DNA of 46,443 nucleotides from Meridianimarinicoccus zhengii (GTDB taxonomy: Bacteria; Pseudomonadota; Alphaproteobacteria; Rhodobacterales; Rhodobacteraceae). Numbering within the stretch: the first letter of the stretch is position 1; the number at the start of each line of letters is the position of its first letter. The position numbers and the translations under genes are program-made. Location of the stretch: positions 1 to 46,443 of the forward strand of contig NZ_QDFI01000032.1 of the NCBI RefSeq assembly GCF_003254465.1, read 5' to 3'. Below are positions 33,757 to 44,879 of this stretch, one piece after another. The notes beneath the pieces are model-generated. The model saw only the letters and a list, made by a program, of their open reading frames with translations. It searched no databases and was not told where the DNA came from.

Positions 33757-34088
33757 ACCCGCAGGGCCGCCTGCACCGGCGCGGTCCAGCCCAGATGGGC
33801 CGCGCCGTCCGTCACGATCACCGGGCGCTTCATCAGCGCCGGGTGCTCCGCCAGCAGGTCGGCCGGGTCACGCGCCCGGTCGCCTTCCGACAGCCCGCGC
33901 CATGTCGTGGACTTACGGTTCACCAACTCGGGCCCGAACCGATCCAGCCATGCGGCCAGCGTCGCGCGCGGCACGGGGTCCGACCGCACGTCGTGCAGCG
34001 CCACATCATGCCCCGCCGACGTCAGCGCCCGCATCGCCTTGCGGCAGGTATCGCACGCCTTCAACCCGTAGATCGTGATATCCGCCAT
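33753..34088 (-). CDS. ArsC/Spx-like reductase family protein
   Basis: The 111-residue thioredoxin-fold protein of the arsenate reductase-like (ArsC/YffB) family has the redox CxxC motif in [15 protein letters not shown] at residues 9-12 of the conserved block, [21 protein letters not shown] (family Arg-binding region) and [11 protein letters not shown]. Proteins of the YffB type bind glutathione and are not proven arsenate reductases; no ars genes are nearby. The start at 34088 (MADITIYG) follows a GGGGGA site. It converges on thrS with stops sharing CTAG. Confidence 0.85.
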   Translation of the reverse strand: MADITIYGLKACDTCRKAMRALTSAGHDVALHDVRSDPVPRATLAAWLDRFGPELVNRKSTTWRGLSEGDRARDPADLLAEHPALMKRPVIVTDGAAHLGWTAPVQAALRV

Positions 34089-34266
34089 GGCGTCCCCCTG
34101 CCCGCGCGCCCGCATTTTTCGGGAAATTTACTTGCCTTCGCGCCGATTCACCCTTGTTTTATCCCTGCACGAACAGGGTGCAAGCGGGATCGGGCATTCG
34201 GTCGGGTCCGCCCCGCGCGTCGAAGGCGGCCGGCCCGGACACGGGCGCAGAACGGGGAGATACGCG

Positions 34267-34476
34267 ATGCCCACAGGCACCGTGAAATGGTTCAACACGA
34301 CAAAGGGTTTCGGCTTCATCGCGCCCGACACGGGCGGAAAGGACGTTTTCGTCCATATCTCGGCCGTCGAACGCGCCGGTTTGACGGGGCTCGCGGACAA
34401 CCAGAAAGTGGAATACGAAATGCGCGCCGGGCGGGACGGGCGCGAATCCGCCACCGATCTGCGGCTCCTCGACTGA
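34267..34476 (+). CDS. Cold-shock domain protein
   Basis: The 69-residue single CSD OB-fold protein binds single-stranded RNA/DNA. RNP1 is KGFGFI (about residue 14) and RNP2 is VFVHIS (about residue 28), with KWFN at the start. GGGGAG lies 6 nt before the ATG. It is preceded by a 178-nt leader without a gene, including a small CCTGCACGAACAGGG hairpin, as is usual for mRNAs with cold-responsive 5' regions. Two hairpins follow it. Confidence 0.93.
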   Translation: MPTGTVKWFNTTKGFGFIAPDTGGKDVFVHISAVERAGLTGLADNQKVEYEMRAGRDGRESATDLRLLD

Positions 34477-34524
34477 AACGGACGGGGCGCCGACAGCGCC
34501 CTTGATTTAGGCAAATAACCAGAA

Positions 34525-34583
34525 GCCGATCAGGAAATCGGCAACACCGCATCTGGTTTCTGCGGTGCAGCATTTCTTGTTTT
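34525..34583 (+). terminator. Double hairpin after the cold-shock gene
   Basis: Stem 1: GCCGAT/ATCGGC (34525-34542). Stem 2: CACCGCA/TGCGGTG (34545-34567, perfect 7 bp, 9-nt loop), followed by CAGCATTTCTTGTTTT. The second stem with its T-rich tail fits an intrinsic terminator for the plus strand. Confidence 0.6.
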
Positions 34584-34682
34584 GCGCCGCGCCCCGGCTC
34601 GACCATCTTGGATGCAGGGGGATCGGCGCTCGGCACACACGCCCCTTTTGCCGGTCCTTCGCATCCGCGAAAGGAGCCGGAG

Positions 34683-34967
34683 ATGTCCCGTTTCGTTCTC
34701 GATCTCGTTCTTTACTACGCCTGCGCGCTGTCATCCGAGGCGGCAAGCATGCCCGGCGCGGACGCGATGCGCTGCTCGCGCGCCTACGAGACTGCCAAGA
34801 CCCATTTCTACAGTGCAGATCCGGCGCCGCAAGGCAGCCCTGCCCGCGCCACCCAGTCCAACGCGGCCTTCGCGGCCTTTCGCGCATGGGAAGCCGCGAA
34901 CCCGGACGCTGTCGCGGCGCTCAAGGCGATGGCACGCGACTGGCAGGGCCACGGTCCCGCCGCCTGA
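34683..34967 (+). CDS. Hypothetical protein, 94 residues
   Basis: Not recognised. It begins MSRFVLDLVLYYACALSSE, then a polar mainly helical region with two Cys (ACALSS, MRCSRAYE) and an Ala-rich C-terminal half (NAAFAAFRAWEAANPDAVAALKAMARDW). There is no convincing signal peptide or membrane helix. It is supported as a gene by AAGGAG just before the ATG, its position behind a terminator and codon composition like its neighbours. It converges on thyX with a single base between the stops. Confidence 0.6.
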   Translation: MSRFVLDLVLYYACALSSEAASMPGADAMRCSRAYETAKTHFYSADPAPQGSPARATQSNAAFAAFRAWEAANPDAVAALKAMARDWQGHGPAA

Positions 34968-34968
34968 G

Positions 34969-35883
34969 CTAGCCGCCCGGCGCGATCAGGGCGCGAAACT
35001 CGCGCCACTCGCCGGCACTCATGCCGCTGGTGTCCTGCGTGACGGTCTCCCCCGCAAGCATCCGGCGCAGGCAGTCCAGCCCCCGCGCCGACAGTTGCGC
35101 CCCGCCCATGCGGTAATCCTCGAACGCGGCATAGGCGGCGGGCACCCAGTCCGCCACGATCCGGCAGATCGTGTCGGCATAGACCCGGATCTCGTACTGC
35201 GCATGGGGGTCGGCCCGCAGGCGCAGGAAATGGAACAGGTTGTGCAGGTCCACCTTCCAGTACCACTGGGTATAGACATTGGCGGGCAGGTTCATCCGCG
35301 CCAGTTCCCGCGCCAGTCCCTGCTGCCCCTCCTGTGACAGCATCGCCTCGTAATGGTCATAGGCCCGGTCCGCATCGGCGCGCAGCATGTCCAGCACGCG
35401 CGCAGCCTCCTCCCCCTCCAGCACGGCACCGCGGCCCTGGTTGTTCTGGGTCGATTGCGCGGCAAGCTGGTCGGGCGCGGGGATATAGAACTCGCGGTCA
35501 AGGATCGAATACCGCGCCGAGTATTCGTTGACGTTCGCGGTGCGGTGCCGGATCCACTGCCGCGCCACGAAGACCGGCAGCTTCACATGCAGCTTGATCT
35601 CGCACATCTCGAACGGCGTCGAATGCCAGTGCCGCATGAGGTAGCGGATCAATCCCGCATCGTCGCGCGCCTTCTTCGTGCCCGCGCCATAGCTGACCCG
35701 CGCCGCCTGCACGATGGCGCTGTCATCGCCCATGTAATCGATGACCCGCACGAAGCCGTGGTCCAGCACCGGGTGGGCGGTGTAGAGATGCGCCTCCATT
35801 CCCTCGCTCACCGCGCGGCGGGTCGGGCGGGTCTCGGCACGGGCCGCGGCGATATCGTCAAGCTGGTCTTGGGTCAGGGACAT
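34969..35883 (-). CDS. thyX: FAD-dependent thymidylate synthase
   Basis: Makes dTMP from dUMP using methylene-tetrahydrofolate and reduced flavin, in place of ThyA. The 304 residues contain the ThyX signature [15 protein letters not shown] near residue 138, the dUMP-binding Ser/Arg in that block, [17 protein letters not shown] upstream and [25 protein letters not shown] near residue 220. It is longer than minimal ThyX (about 220-250), as in alphaproteobacteria. The start at 35883 (MSLTQDQ) was preferred to a 26-residue longer frame. It is divergent from the glyoxalase gene. Confidence 0.95.
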   Translation of the reverse strand: MSLTQDQLDDIAAARAETRPTRRAVSEGMEAHLYTAHPVLDHGFVRVIDYMGDDSAIVQAARVSYGAGTKKARDDAGLIRYLMRHWHSTPFEMCEIKLHVKLPVFVARQWIRHRTANVNEYSARYSILDREFYIPAPDQLAAQSTQNNQGRGAVLEGEEAARVLDMLRADADRAYDHYEAMLSQEGQQGLARELARMNLPANVYTQWYWKVDLHNLFHFLRLRADPHAQYEIRVYADTICRIVADWVPAAYAAFEDYRMGGAQLSARGLDCLRRMLAGETVTQDTSGMSAGEWREFRALIAPGG

Positions 35884-36029
35884 GGCGGTCTCCGTCTGAG
35901 TCGCTACGCTTACGATATATGGACAAGCGGGGGCGCGAAACCACCAGATGGAGTTTTCCACAGGATCGACGCAGGGCTTGTTCGCGCATGAGGCAATGGT
36001 ATGTCAGGGACAACCAAGGAGGATTATCC

Positions 36030-36464
36030 ATGAAGATCGAATACCTGCACACCATGGTGCGCGTGAAGGACCTGGAGGCGTCGCTGGCCTTCTACAAGCT
36101 GCTCGGGCTGGTCGAACGGCGGCGGATCGAGAACGACAAGGGCCGCTTCACGCTCGTATTCCTGTGCCCGCCCGACCAGGCCGATGGGCGCGCCGACGTG
36201 GAACTGACCTACAACTGGGACGGCGACGACGCCCTGCCGTCGGACAGCCGTCACTTCGGCCATCTCGCCTACCGGGTCGAGAACATCTATGACAAATGCG
36301 CGGAATTGCAGGCCGCGGGTGTGACGATCAACCGCCCGCCGCGGGATGGTCACATGGCGTTCGTCCGGTCGCCGGACAACGTGTCGGTGGAACTGCTTCA
36401 GATGGGGGAGTCGCTTCCGCCGCAGGAACCGTGGGCAAGCATGGAAAATGTCGGCCACTGGTGA
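36030..36464 (+). CDS. gloA: Glyoxalase I-like protein (lactoylglutathione lyase)
   Basis: The 144-residue VOC-fold protein isomerises the hemithioacetal of methylglyoxal and glutathione. Metal-ligand positions are visible: His in YLHTMVRVKD (residue 7), Glu in VELTYNW, His in HFGHLAYRV and Glu in VSVELLQMGE. AAGGAGG lies before the ATG with 6-nt spacing. Length and the short linker between the two beta-alpha-beta repeats fit the nickel-type bacterial GloA. It is monocistronic by position. Confidence 0.9.
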   Translation: MKIEYLHTMVRVKDLEASLAFYKLLGLVERRRIENDKGRFTLVFLCPPDQADGRADVELTYNWDGDDALPSDSRHFGHLAYRVENIYDKCAELQAAGVTINRPPRDGHMAFVRSPDNVSVELLQMGESLPPQEPWASMENVGHW

Positions 36465-36521
36465 TCGGGTCGGAAAGGGCGGACCGTTCTGGTCCGGATC
36501 GGTCGGGCGGTGCCCGGCGGA

Positions 36522-37019
36522 TCAATAGATATAGCGGATCTGGTCGGTCCAGTACCGTTCGACCCGCTTGAGCGAACTGTTGATGGTGGCGATTCCGTCC
36601 GCCCCCATCACGCCGCGGCTTTCCAGACCCTCGGCATGGCGGGCGAACAGGCCCTCCATGATCCGGCGGATCTCGCGGCCCCGTTCGGTCAGCTTCACGC
36701 GGACAGAACGGCGGTCCACCTGGCAGCGCTGGTGGTCCATGAACCCCATCTCCACCAGTTTCTTCAGGTTGTAGGACACGTTCGACCCCTGGTAATACCC
36801 GCGGGTCTTCAGTTCACCGGCCGTGACCTCGTTATCGCCGATATTGAACAGCAGCAGCGCCTGCACCGCGTTGATCTCAAGGATGCCGATCCGTTCGAAT
36901 TCGTCCTTGATGACATCGAGAAGCAGGCGGTGCAGCCGTTCGACAAGAGCGAGCGATTCGAGATAGCCGCCCATCAGGTCGGCCTCTGCCCGCTCCGGCA
37001 GGTTAGGGTGTATGCTCAT
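36522..37019 (-). CDS. MarR family transcriptional regulator (LdtR/PetP-like)
   Basis: The 165-residue winged-helix protein has a dimerisation helix (about 18-45), recognition region ELKTRGYYQGSNVSYNLKKLVEMGF near residue 70 and the wing MDHQRCQVDRRSVRVKLTERG. The GYYxGSNVSYNxKKLV stretch is typical of the alphaproteobacterial LdtR/PetP group, linked elsewhere to cell-wall or redox control; the target here is unknown. It is convergent with the glyoxalase gene and 80 nt downstream of sdhE. Confidence 0.87.
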   Translation of the reverse strand: MSIHPNLPERAEADLMGGYLESLALVERLHRLLLDVIKDEFERIGILEINAVQALLLFNIGDNEVTAGELKTRGYYQGSNVSYNLKKLVEMGFMDHQRCQVDRRSVRVKLTERGREIRRIMEGLFARHAEGLESRGVMGADGIATINSSLKRVERYWTDQIRYIY

Positions 37020-37099
37020 CGCAATCCTCCATCGTTACACGTCTGACGAAGGTCGCGGGATTCTGCCAAAATTGGGTTAAGTTGCGCGGCGAAGATGCT

Positions 37100-37414
37100 T
37101 CAATTGCGCGCAATATTCGACTGGTGCGCCGCGATCAGGCTGACGAGGTCCAGGTATTCGGGCGGCGTCGGCGTCTGCCCGCTGACCCACCCGTAAAGAT
37201 CGTGGTCGTTCTCGGTCAGAAGCGCGTCGTACAGGTCCAGCCCTGCCGTCGGCAGCTTCGCCAGCTCCTCCGCCGCGAAGGCGCCGAGGATCAGGTCCAT
37301 CTCCTTGATGCCCCGGCGGATCGACCGCATGCGCAGCCGTTTCAGCCGCGTCTCGCGGGGCTCGTCCGCTCCACCGCCGGTTTCGCGCAGGGGATCGCGC
37401 ACGGGATCGCTCAT
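37100..37414 (-). CDS. sdhE: FAD assembly factor SdhE (succinate dehydrogenase assembly factor 2)
   Basis: Promotes covalent flavinylation of SdhA. The 104-residue protein has the family core LKRLRMRSIRRGIKEMDLILGAF, which includes the functional RGxxE motif, then LYDALLTENDHDLYGWVSGQ and a C-terminal IAAHQSNIARN. The first 20 residues are a polar, non-conserved extension. The start ATG overlaps the stop of the upstream XRE gene by 4 nt (ATGA). The sdh genes themselves are not in the window. Confidence 0.9.
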   Translation of the reverse strand: MSDPVRDPLRETGGGADEPRETRLKRLRMRSIRRGIKEMDLILGAFAAEELAKLPTAGLDLYDALLTENDHDLYGWVSGQTPTPPEYLDLVSLIAAHQSNIARN

Positions 37415-37830
37415 GCCGCCGGTTCCTTCAGCAGGCTGCGCAGGCGCTTTTCCAGCTGTCCGATCCGCTCCGCCTCGCGCAGAAGGTCGGTACGCACCTG
37501 CCGCATCTCCGACAGCACCTTGCGCAGGTCGTCGCCCAACGGCTCGTCGCTCGGCCCCGGCCCGTCGCCCTCGGCGGTCAGCAGCCATGTCAGCGACACG
37601 CCGAGCAGCCCCGACAGCATCTGCAGCCGGTTCGCGCGCGGCTCGGCCAGGTCGTCCTCCCACTTGTCGATGGTAGACAGCTTCAGCCCCATGCGCCGCG
37701 CCAGTTCGGCCCGCGTCATGCCCGCAGCCTCCCGCGCCCCAGCAAGCCGGTCGCCCAGCGTGCTGTTTTCCGGCGTGAACCAGGGCTCGTCGGTTTCCGC
37801 CATATCGGCGGTCATCTCTTGATCGATCAT
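37411..37830 (-). CDS. XRE family transcriptional regulator
   Basis: The 139-residue protein has a Cro/C1-type helix-turn-helix (about 26-80: LGDRLAGAREAAGMTRAELARRMGLKLSTIDKWE) followed by an acidic linker and a C-terminal coiled coil (about 100-137, LRKVLSEMRQVRTDLLREAERIGQLEKRL). Several ATGs are possible; 37830 has an AGGA about 8 nt upstream. Coupling to sdhE by a 4-nt overlap suggests the pair is conserved. It is divergent from the aspartate aminotransferase gene with a 48-nt gap. Confidence 0.86.
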   Translation of the reverse strand: MIDQEMTADMAETDEPWFTPENSTLGDRLAGAREAAGMTRAELARRMGLKLSTIDKWEDDLAEPRANRLQMLSGLLGVSLTWLLTAEGDGPGPSDEPLGDDLRKVLSEMRQVRTDLLREAERIGQLEKRLRSLLKEPAA

Positions 37831-37863
37831 GCTGCACATCCTAAGCACCCGCATCATCCATGA

Positions 37864-40462
<2,599 letters not shown>

Positions 40463-40525
40463 GCGCGGCCCTTAGCGCGGCAGAACGCCGACGTCCAGCG
40501 GCAGCCACGGCAGGCCCGCCGGGAG

Positions 40526-40545
40526 GTCCCGGCTTTCGCCGGGAC
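40526..40545. repeat. REP-like hairpin GTCCCGGC/GCCGGGAC
   Basis: Perfect 8-bp stem with TTTC loop in the 113-nt gap between the MATE and porin-like genes. This hairpin sequence is a widespread intergenic palindrome of alphaproteobacteria. It is different from the REP types at 11521 and 44880. Confidence 0.65.
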
Positions 40546-40575
40546 GGCACATGTCGGGATGTCGGGCCGGGCCGC

Positions 40576-41343
40576 TTACTGGGCTTCGAAATAGCGCTGC
40601 ATGATCCGGCCCAGCCCGCCCTGCCGCTGCGCCTTGAGCGACGATGTGCCGGGCACGAAGCGGATGCCCCCCGCGAACGCGTCATAGCTGGCCACGTCGC
40701 GGTAGTCGTCGAACGCCTCAGCATAGTCGAGATAGAAACTCACGCCCCAGCCCGCGGGGCGGTATTCGACCCCCACGCCATAGCCCTCGCCATCGCCATC
40801 GGCCAGAACAGCCGCCGACAGGGCCAGCCCGCTTGTGGGATAGATCGTGATCTCGCCCTGCGCGAAGAAGGTGTTGTCGTCCCGCCCCGGCACCCTGTCC
40901 GCATCCGCCAGCATCTGAAGCCCCACGAGGCCGCGCAGGTCCAGCGACTCGCCCAGATGCTCGATGGAATAGGCGACTTCGGTGGTGCTGGTCAGTTCCT
41001 CGTCGTCGCGGAACCGCCCGCCCAGCCCGTAACGCTGATTGCCGACCTTGCGGGCAAAGACCAGTTCGGCCCCGTAATTGCCGGTCAGATCGCCGGACCA
41101 GTCGTCGTTATTGGCAAAGCCAAGCTCCACGGCCCCGCGCATCCGCCCGTCGCCGCCGGCCCCCCAAGTCAGGCCCAGCACCAGCCGCGCGATATCGTTG
41201 TCCAGTTCCTCGGTCGATCCCGGTTTCTCGATCTCGTCGCGCGCGGTATAGCCGAAGCCCGCGTCGAACTGCTGTGCGCCCGCCGTCCCGGCCACGACCC
41301 CGGCGACGCCCGCCGCGACAATTCCTGCCTTGATCCTGCGCAT
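40576..41343 (-). CDS. Putative outer-membrane beta-barrel protein
   Basis: The 255-residue secreted protein has a signal peptide (1-23, RRIKAGIVAAGVAGVVAGTAGAQ). The mature part alternates hydrophobic and polar residues with many Gly/Tyr/Asp, as in small beta barrels (FGYTARDEIE, RLVLGLTWGA, VELGFANNDDW, YGLGGRFRDD, ISFYLDY-like strands), and lacks cysteines. It ends MQRYFEAQ without a classical terminal Phe. No enzyme motif is seen; porin-like role is inferred from architecture only. It is divergent from parE across 174 nt. Confidence 0.6.
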   Translation of the reverse strand: MRRIKAGIVAAGVAGVVAGTAGAQQFDAGFGYTARDEIEKPGSTEELDNDIARLVLGLTWGAGGDGRMRGAVELGFANNDDWSGDLTGNYGAELVFARKVGNQRYGLGGRFRDDEELTSTTEVAYSIEHLGESLDLRGLVGLQMLADADRVPGRDDNTFFAQGEITIYPTSGLALSAAVLADGDGEGYGVGVEYRPAGWGVSFYLDYAEAFDDYRDVASYDAFAGGIRFVPGTSSLKAQRQGGLGRIMQRYFEAQ

Positions 41344-41517
41344 CTTGTTTGTCCCTGCCGCTCACGCCCCAGTATCTTGTGGCATGTCATAGGGCGCAAA
41401 TCAACCGCGCGCGCCGCTGCCGATTGCCTGTCCCATCCTCCGCGCGCTATGGTGCCCGTCAATGACAGGACAATGACGCGCCCGCGACACCGCGCGACAG
41501 CGAAGGACGAGCAGCCC

Positions 41518-43479
41518 ATGGCAGACGATCTCCTCTCCGGTGCAGCCCCCGGCGATGGCTACGACGCCTCGTCCATCGAGGTACTCGAAGGGCTGGAACC
41601 CGTCCGCAAGCGCCCTGGCATGTATATCGGCGGCACCGACGAACGCGCGCTGCATCACCTCGTGGCCGAAGTGCTCGACAATTCCATGGACGAGGCCGTG
41701 GCAGGCCACGCAACCCGCATCGAGATGGAGATGCACGCCGACGGCTCCGTCACCATCCGCGACAACGGCCGCGGCATCCCCGTGGACCCGCACCCGAAAT
41801 TCCCCGGCAAATCCGCGCTGGAGGTGATCCTCTGCACGCTCCACGCCGGCGGCAAGTTCGGCGGCGACAGCTACGAAACCTCGGGCGGGCTGCACGGGGT
41901 CGGTGTCTCCGTCGTCAACGCGCTGTCGGATCACCTGCGCGTCGAGGTTGCCCGCAACCGCACCCTCTACGCGCAGGACTTCGCCCGCGGCATCCCGCAG
42001 GGTCCGGTGACCGAGATCGGGCAGGCCCCCAACCGCCGCGGCACCTCGGTCACCTTTCACCCTGATGCCGACATCTTCGGAAAGTTACAGTTAAAGCCCG
42101 CCCGCCTGCTCAAGATGGCCCGCTCCAAGGCCTATCTCTTCTCCGGGGTGGAAATCCGCTGGAAATCCGCCATCGATGACGGCGAAACGCCGCTCGAGGC
42201 CCGCTTCCACTTCCCCGGCGGGCTCTCGGACTATCTCGGCGAAACGCTGGGCGACGCCGCCACCTATGCCGACCGCCCCTTCGCCGGCAAGGTCAGCTTC
42301 CGCGAACGGCTCAACGCCCCCGGCTCCGTCGAATGGGCGATCAACTGGACCCCCGCCCGCGACGGCTTCATCCAGTCCTACTGCAACACCGTCCCCACCC
42401 CCGAGGGCGGCACGCACGAGGCCGGGTTCTGGGCCGCCATCCTCAAGGGCATCCGCGCCTACGGCGATCTCGCCAACAACCGCAAGGCCGCCCAGATCAC
42501 CCGCGAGGACCTCGCCGCGGGCGGTTGCGCCGTCGTGTCCTGCTTCATCCGCGAACCGGAATTCGTCGGCCAGACCAAGGACCGGCTGGCGACGACCGAG
42601 GCCGCCCGGCTGGTCGAATCCGCCGTCCGCGACCATTTCGACAACTGGCTCGCCGCCGACACGAAATCCGCGGGCGCCATCCTCGACTTCCTCGTGCTGC
42701 GGTCCGAGGAACGGCTCCGCCGCCGCGCCGAAAAGGAAACCGCCCGCAAATCCGCCACCAAGAAGCTGCGCCTGCCCGGCAAGCTCGTGGATTGCACCCT
42801 GTCGGCCCGCGACGGCACCGAGCTTTTCATCGTCGAAGGCGACAGCGCGGGCGGCTCGGCCAAGATGGCGCGCGACCGCAAGACACAAGCCCTCCTGCCG
42901 CTGCGGGGCAAGATCCTCAACGTGCTCGGCGCCGCCTCCGGCAAGATGTCCCAGAACGCCGAGATCTCCGATCTCTGCCAGGCGCTCGGCGTCGGCATGG
43001 GGTCCAAGTTCCGCATCGACGACCTGCGCTACGACAAGATCATCATCATGACCGACGCCGACGTGGACGGCGCCCATATCGCCGCCCTCCTGATGACGTT
43101 CTTCTTTTCGCAGATGCGCCCGCTGATCGACGGCGGCCACCTCTACCTCGCCTGCCCGCCGCTCTACCGGCTCACCCAGGGCCCCAACCGCGCCTATTGC
43201 CTCGACGAGGCCGAGCGCGACGCGCTCATGGCCACCGGGCTGGGCGGCAAGGGCAAGATCGACGTGTCCCGCTTCAAGGGGCTGGGGGAGATGGACGCCA
43301 AGGACCTCAAGGACACCACCATGAACCCCGAAACGCGCAAGCTGATCCGGGTCAGCATCGACGATGACGAACCGGGAGAGACCGCCGATCTGGTGGACCG
43401 CCTCATGGGCAAACGCCCCGAGAAGCGGTTCGAATACATCACCGACAACGCGCGGTTTGTCGAAGAATTGGACGTGTAG
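41518..43479 (+). CDS. parE: DNA topoisomerase IV subunit B
   Basis: ATPase subunit of the decatenating topoisomerase. The 653 residues show the GHKL ATP site (LDNSMDEAVAGHA near residue 57, DNGRGIPVD, GLHGVGVSVVNALS), a transducer domain and a TOPRIM domain with EGDSAGGSAKMARD near residue 440 and TDADVDGAHIAALL near residue 515, ending FVEELDV. It is closer to ParE than GyrB (LRGKILNVLGAASGKM; no GyrB-type insertion is obvious). The start at 41518 follows GAAGGACGAG; the frame extends upstream without conservation. Confidence 0.95.
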   Translation: MADDLLSGAAPGDGYDASSIEVLEGLEPVRKRPGMYIGGTDERALHHLVAEVLDNSMDEAVAGHATRIEMEMHADGSVTIRDNGRGIPVDPHPKFPGKSALEVILCTLHAGGKFGGDSYETSGGLHGVGVSVVNALSDHLRVEVARNRTLYAQDFARGIPQGPVTEIGQAPNRRGTSVTFHPDADIFGKLQLKPARLLKMARSKAYLFSGVEIRWKSAIDDGETPLEARFHFPGGLSDYLGETLGDAATYADRPFAGKVSFRERLNAPGSVEWAINWTPARDGFIQSYCNTVPTPEGGTHEAGFWAAILKGIRAYGDLANNRKAAQITREDLAAGGCAVVSCFIREPEFVGQTKDRLATTEAARLVESAVRDHFDNWLAADTKSAGAILDFLVLRSEERLRRRAEKETARKSATKKLRLPGKLVDCTLSARDGTELFIVEGDSAGGSAKMARDRKTQALLPLRGKILNVLGAASGKMSQNAEISDLCQALGVGMGSKFRIDDLRYDKIIIMTDADVDGAHIAALLMTFFFSQMRPLIDGGHLYLACPPLYRLTQGPNRAYCLDEAERDALMATGLGGKGKIDVSRFKGLGEMDAKDLKDTTMNPETRKLIRVSIDDDEPGETADLVDRLMGKRPEKRFEYITDNARFVEELDV

Positions 43480-43515
43480 TAAGTCGCTTGGCGACGCGCG
43501 CAATTTACGAACTGA

Positions 43516-43595
43516 GGATCGCGCCCGGCCCGAGGGTGGGCGTTCGCGCCCGCCCTGGGGGGCGGGTCGGGCGCGATCCGGGGCTGACGCCCCGG
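43516..43595. repeat. Strong nested hairpins after parE
   Basis: Outer stem GGATCGCGCCCG (43516-43527) with CGGGCGCGATCC (43568-43579), 12 bp perfect. Within it is a 9-bp stem GGGTGGGCG/CGCCCGCCC (one G-T pair) closed by a TTCG loop. A third stem, CCGGGGC/GCCCCGG (43578-43595) around TGAC, is followed by six A. The absence of a T-run argues against a simple plus-strand terminator; a REP/BIME element or mRNA 3'-end stabiliser is more likely. Confidence 0.65.
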
Positions 43596-43678
43596 AAAAA
43601 ACCCTCTATTCTTCGTAGATGCGCAGGGCGACGGCGGCTAATTTCGCGTGGCAACGCGAACAGAAGGGAATTGCAACG

Positions 43679-44008
43679 ATGGCTCACGAACAGCGCCTGA
43701 CCCGCAAGATCCACATTCCGTCAGACGAAGAGGATGCTGCGATCACGCGCGCGGTCGAAGAAGACCCGGACAACCCGCCGCTGGACGACAACTTCTTCGA
43801 GAACGCCCGCCCGGTCACCGACTATCCCGAAATCGCCGACATCCTGCGCCGCCACGGCAAACTCGGCCGCCCGCCCCTGCCCGAATCCGCGCGCAAACAG
43901 CGCGTGACCCTCTACCTCGACCGCGATATCGTGGCGGCGTTGAAGGCTGACGGCAAAGGCTGGCAAACCCGCGCGAATGCGGCGTTGCGGAAGGCGTTGG
44001 GGGTTTGA
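43679..44008 (+). CDS. BrnA-type antitoxin, no adjacent BrnT toxin
   Basis: The 109-residue protein's C-terminal region GRPPLPESARKQRVTLYLDRDIVAALKADGKGWQTRANAALRKAL is the BrnA antitoxin ribbon-helix-helix dimer module, which normally neutralises and autoregulates the BrnT RNase-fold toxin encoded just upstream. Here the 199 nt upstream hold only hairpins and no BrnT-like frame. The N-terminal part is acidic (SDEEDAAITRAVEEDPDNPPLDDNFFENARP). It could be an orphan acting as regulator or antitoxin in trans. The start at 43679 (MAHEQ) has only a distant AGAAGGG; the frame opens 60 nt earlier. Confidence 0.8.
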   Translation: MAHEQRLTRKIHIPSDEEDAAITRAVEEDPDNPPLDDNFFENARPVTDYPEIADILRRHGKLGRPPLPESARKQRVTLYLDRDIVAALKADGKGWQTRANAALRKALGV

Positions 44009-44067
44009 GAACGATTCGCAATTGCGACACTTGGTTTTTCGAACGCAAGATTTAAAGAAATGAGAAA

Positions 44068-44862
44068 ATGAGAATTTGCGACGTTGATATTACTGAAATA
44101 AACTATGACGCTGGCCGCCCATCCCATACCCTTGAAATGATTGATTTGGGTCATTGCGACTATCCATTCAAGGGAAAAATGTCACTTGATCAAATCTTTA
44201 GATTTAGAGCAGTCCACAAAAAATTTCTTTCCCTTTTGCGCCTTCATGAAGCACTCTCGGAAAAAGAAAGCATTATGCTAGGATTCTGCAGTCCTTGGCA
44301 GAGAAATTTTCCTATCGAGGAAAGCGTTAAGGATGTGACTTATTCTACCTACAGCCTTCATGATTACCACTTTCTTGCAGAAAGTTTTGTTTTTGATATC
44401 CGACGATTCTTTGAAACACACTTGCACTTGATGCAAATCATCATCCATAGGGGCAAGAAGAGCAACTCCGAATCTTTTCCAGACGCGATAGATCCAGACG
44501 ATTTGGGAGCGCTAATAAGAAATCGTGAAAGCAGAGAGCTCCAGAAAACGCTATCGCTGTGCTTTTTTGACGATCAAGATACAGAAGATCGCACTCTTGA
44601 TTACCTTGGCTTGATAAACTGCCTTGGAAACGCTATGAGGCACCATGCATTATTTTCGGACGCATTCAACTTACTTGGCCATGGAACTCCTACTTTGGTT
44701 GGGTATGAATTTAACAATAAGAAAAATAACTCAAAGATACGCCCGGGAGCGAGATTTCACAATCACAACATCTTCCACTTAATGATGGGCTTTCAAGACA
44801 CCTCACAGAAGATCATTGCTCGCAGCAAACGCCAACTTCATCCTCAAAGCAATGCGGAGTAG
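44068..44862 (+). CDS. AT-rich hypothetical protein, probably horizontally acquired
   Basis: The 264-residue protein is not recognised. Its base composition and codon use (many AT-rich codons such as AAA, ATT, TTT, AGA) differ sharply from every other gene in the window. It looks cytoplasmic and helical, with no signal peptide. Notable stretches: IFRFRAVHKKFLSLLRLHEAL, SFVFDIRRFFETHLHLMQIIIHRG, LINCLGNAMRHHALFSDAF. The last has the Arg-His pairing seen in some HEPN-type helical RNases, but this is only a suggestion. It lies directly after the orphan BrnA-like gene and before a pair of hairpins, i.e. in a small accessory pocket. Confidence 0.6.
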   Translation: MRICDVDITEINYDAGRPSHTLEMIDLGHCDYPFKGKMSLDQIFRFRAVHKKFLSLLRLHEALSEKESIMLGFCSPWQRNFPIEESVKDVTYSTYSLHDYHFLAESFVFDIRRFFETHLHLMQIIIHRGKKSNSESFPDAIDPDDLGALIRNRESRELQKTLSLCFFDDQDTEDRTLDYLGLINCLGNAMRHHALFSDAFNLLGHGTPTLVGYEFNNKKNNSKIRPGARFHNHNIFHLMMGFQDTSQKIIARSKRQLHPQSNAE

Positions 44863-44879
44863 ACGGACTTCGTAATGCG

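Noticed and set aside
42091-43503. Minus-strand frame of 470 codons opposite parE
   Set aside because: Antisense shadow of a clearly conserved topoisomerase gene.
43480-43678. Searched for a BrnT toxin gene before the BrnA-like gene
   Set aside because: All frames here are short and low-complexity; the region is taken up by hairpins.
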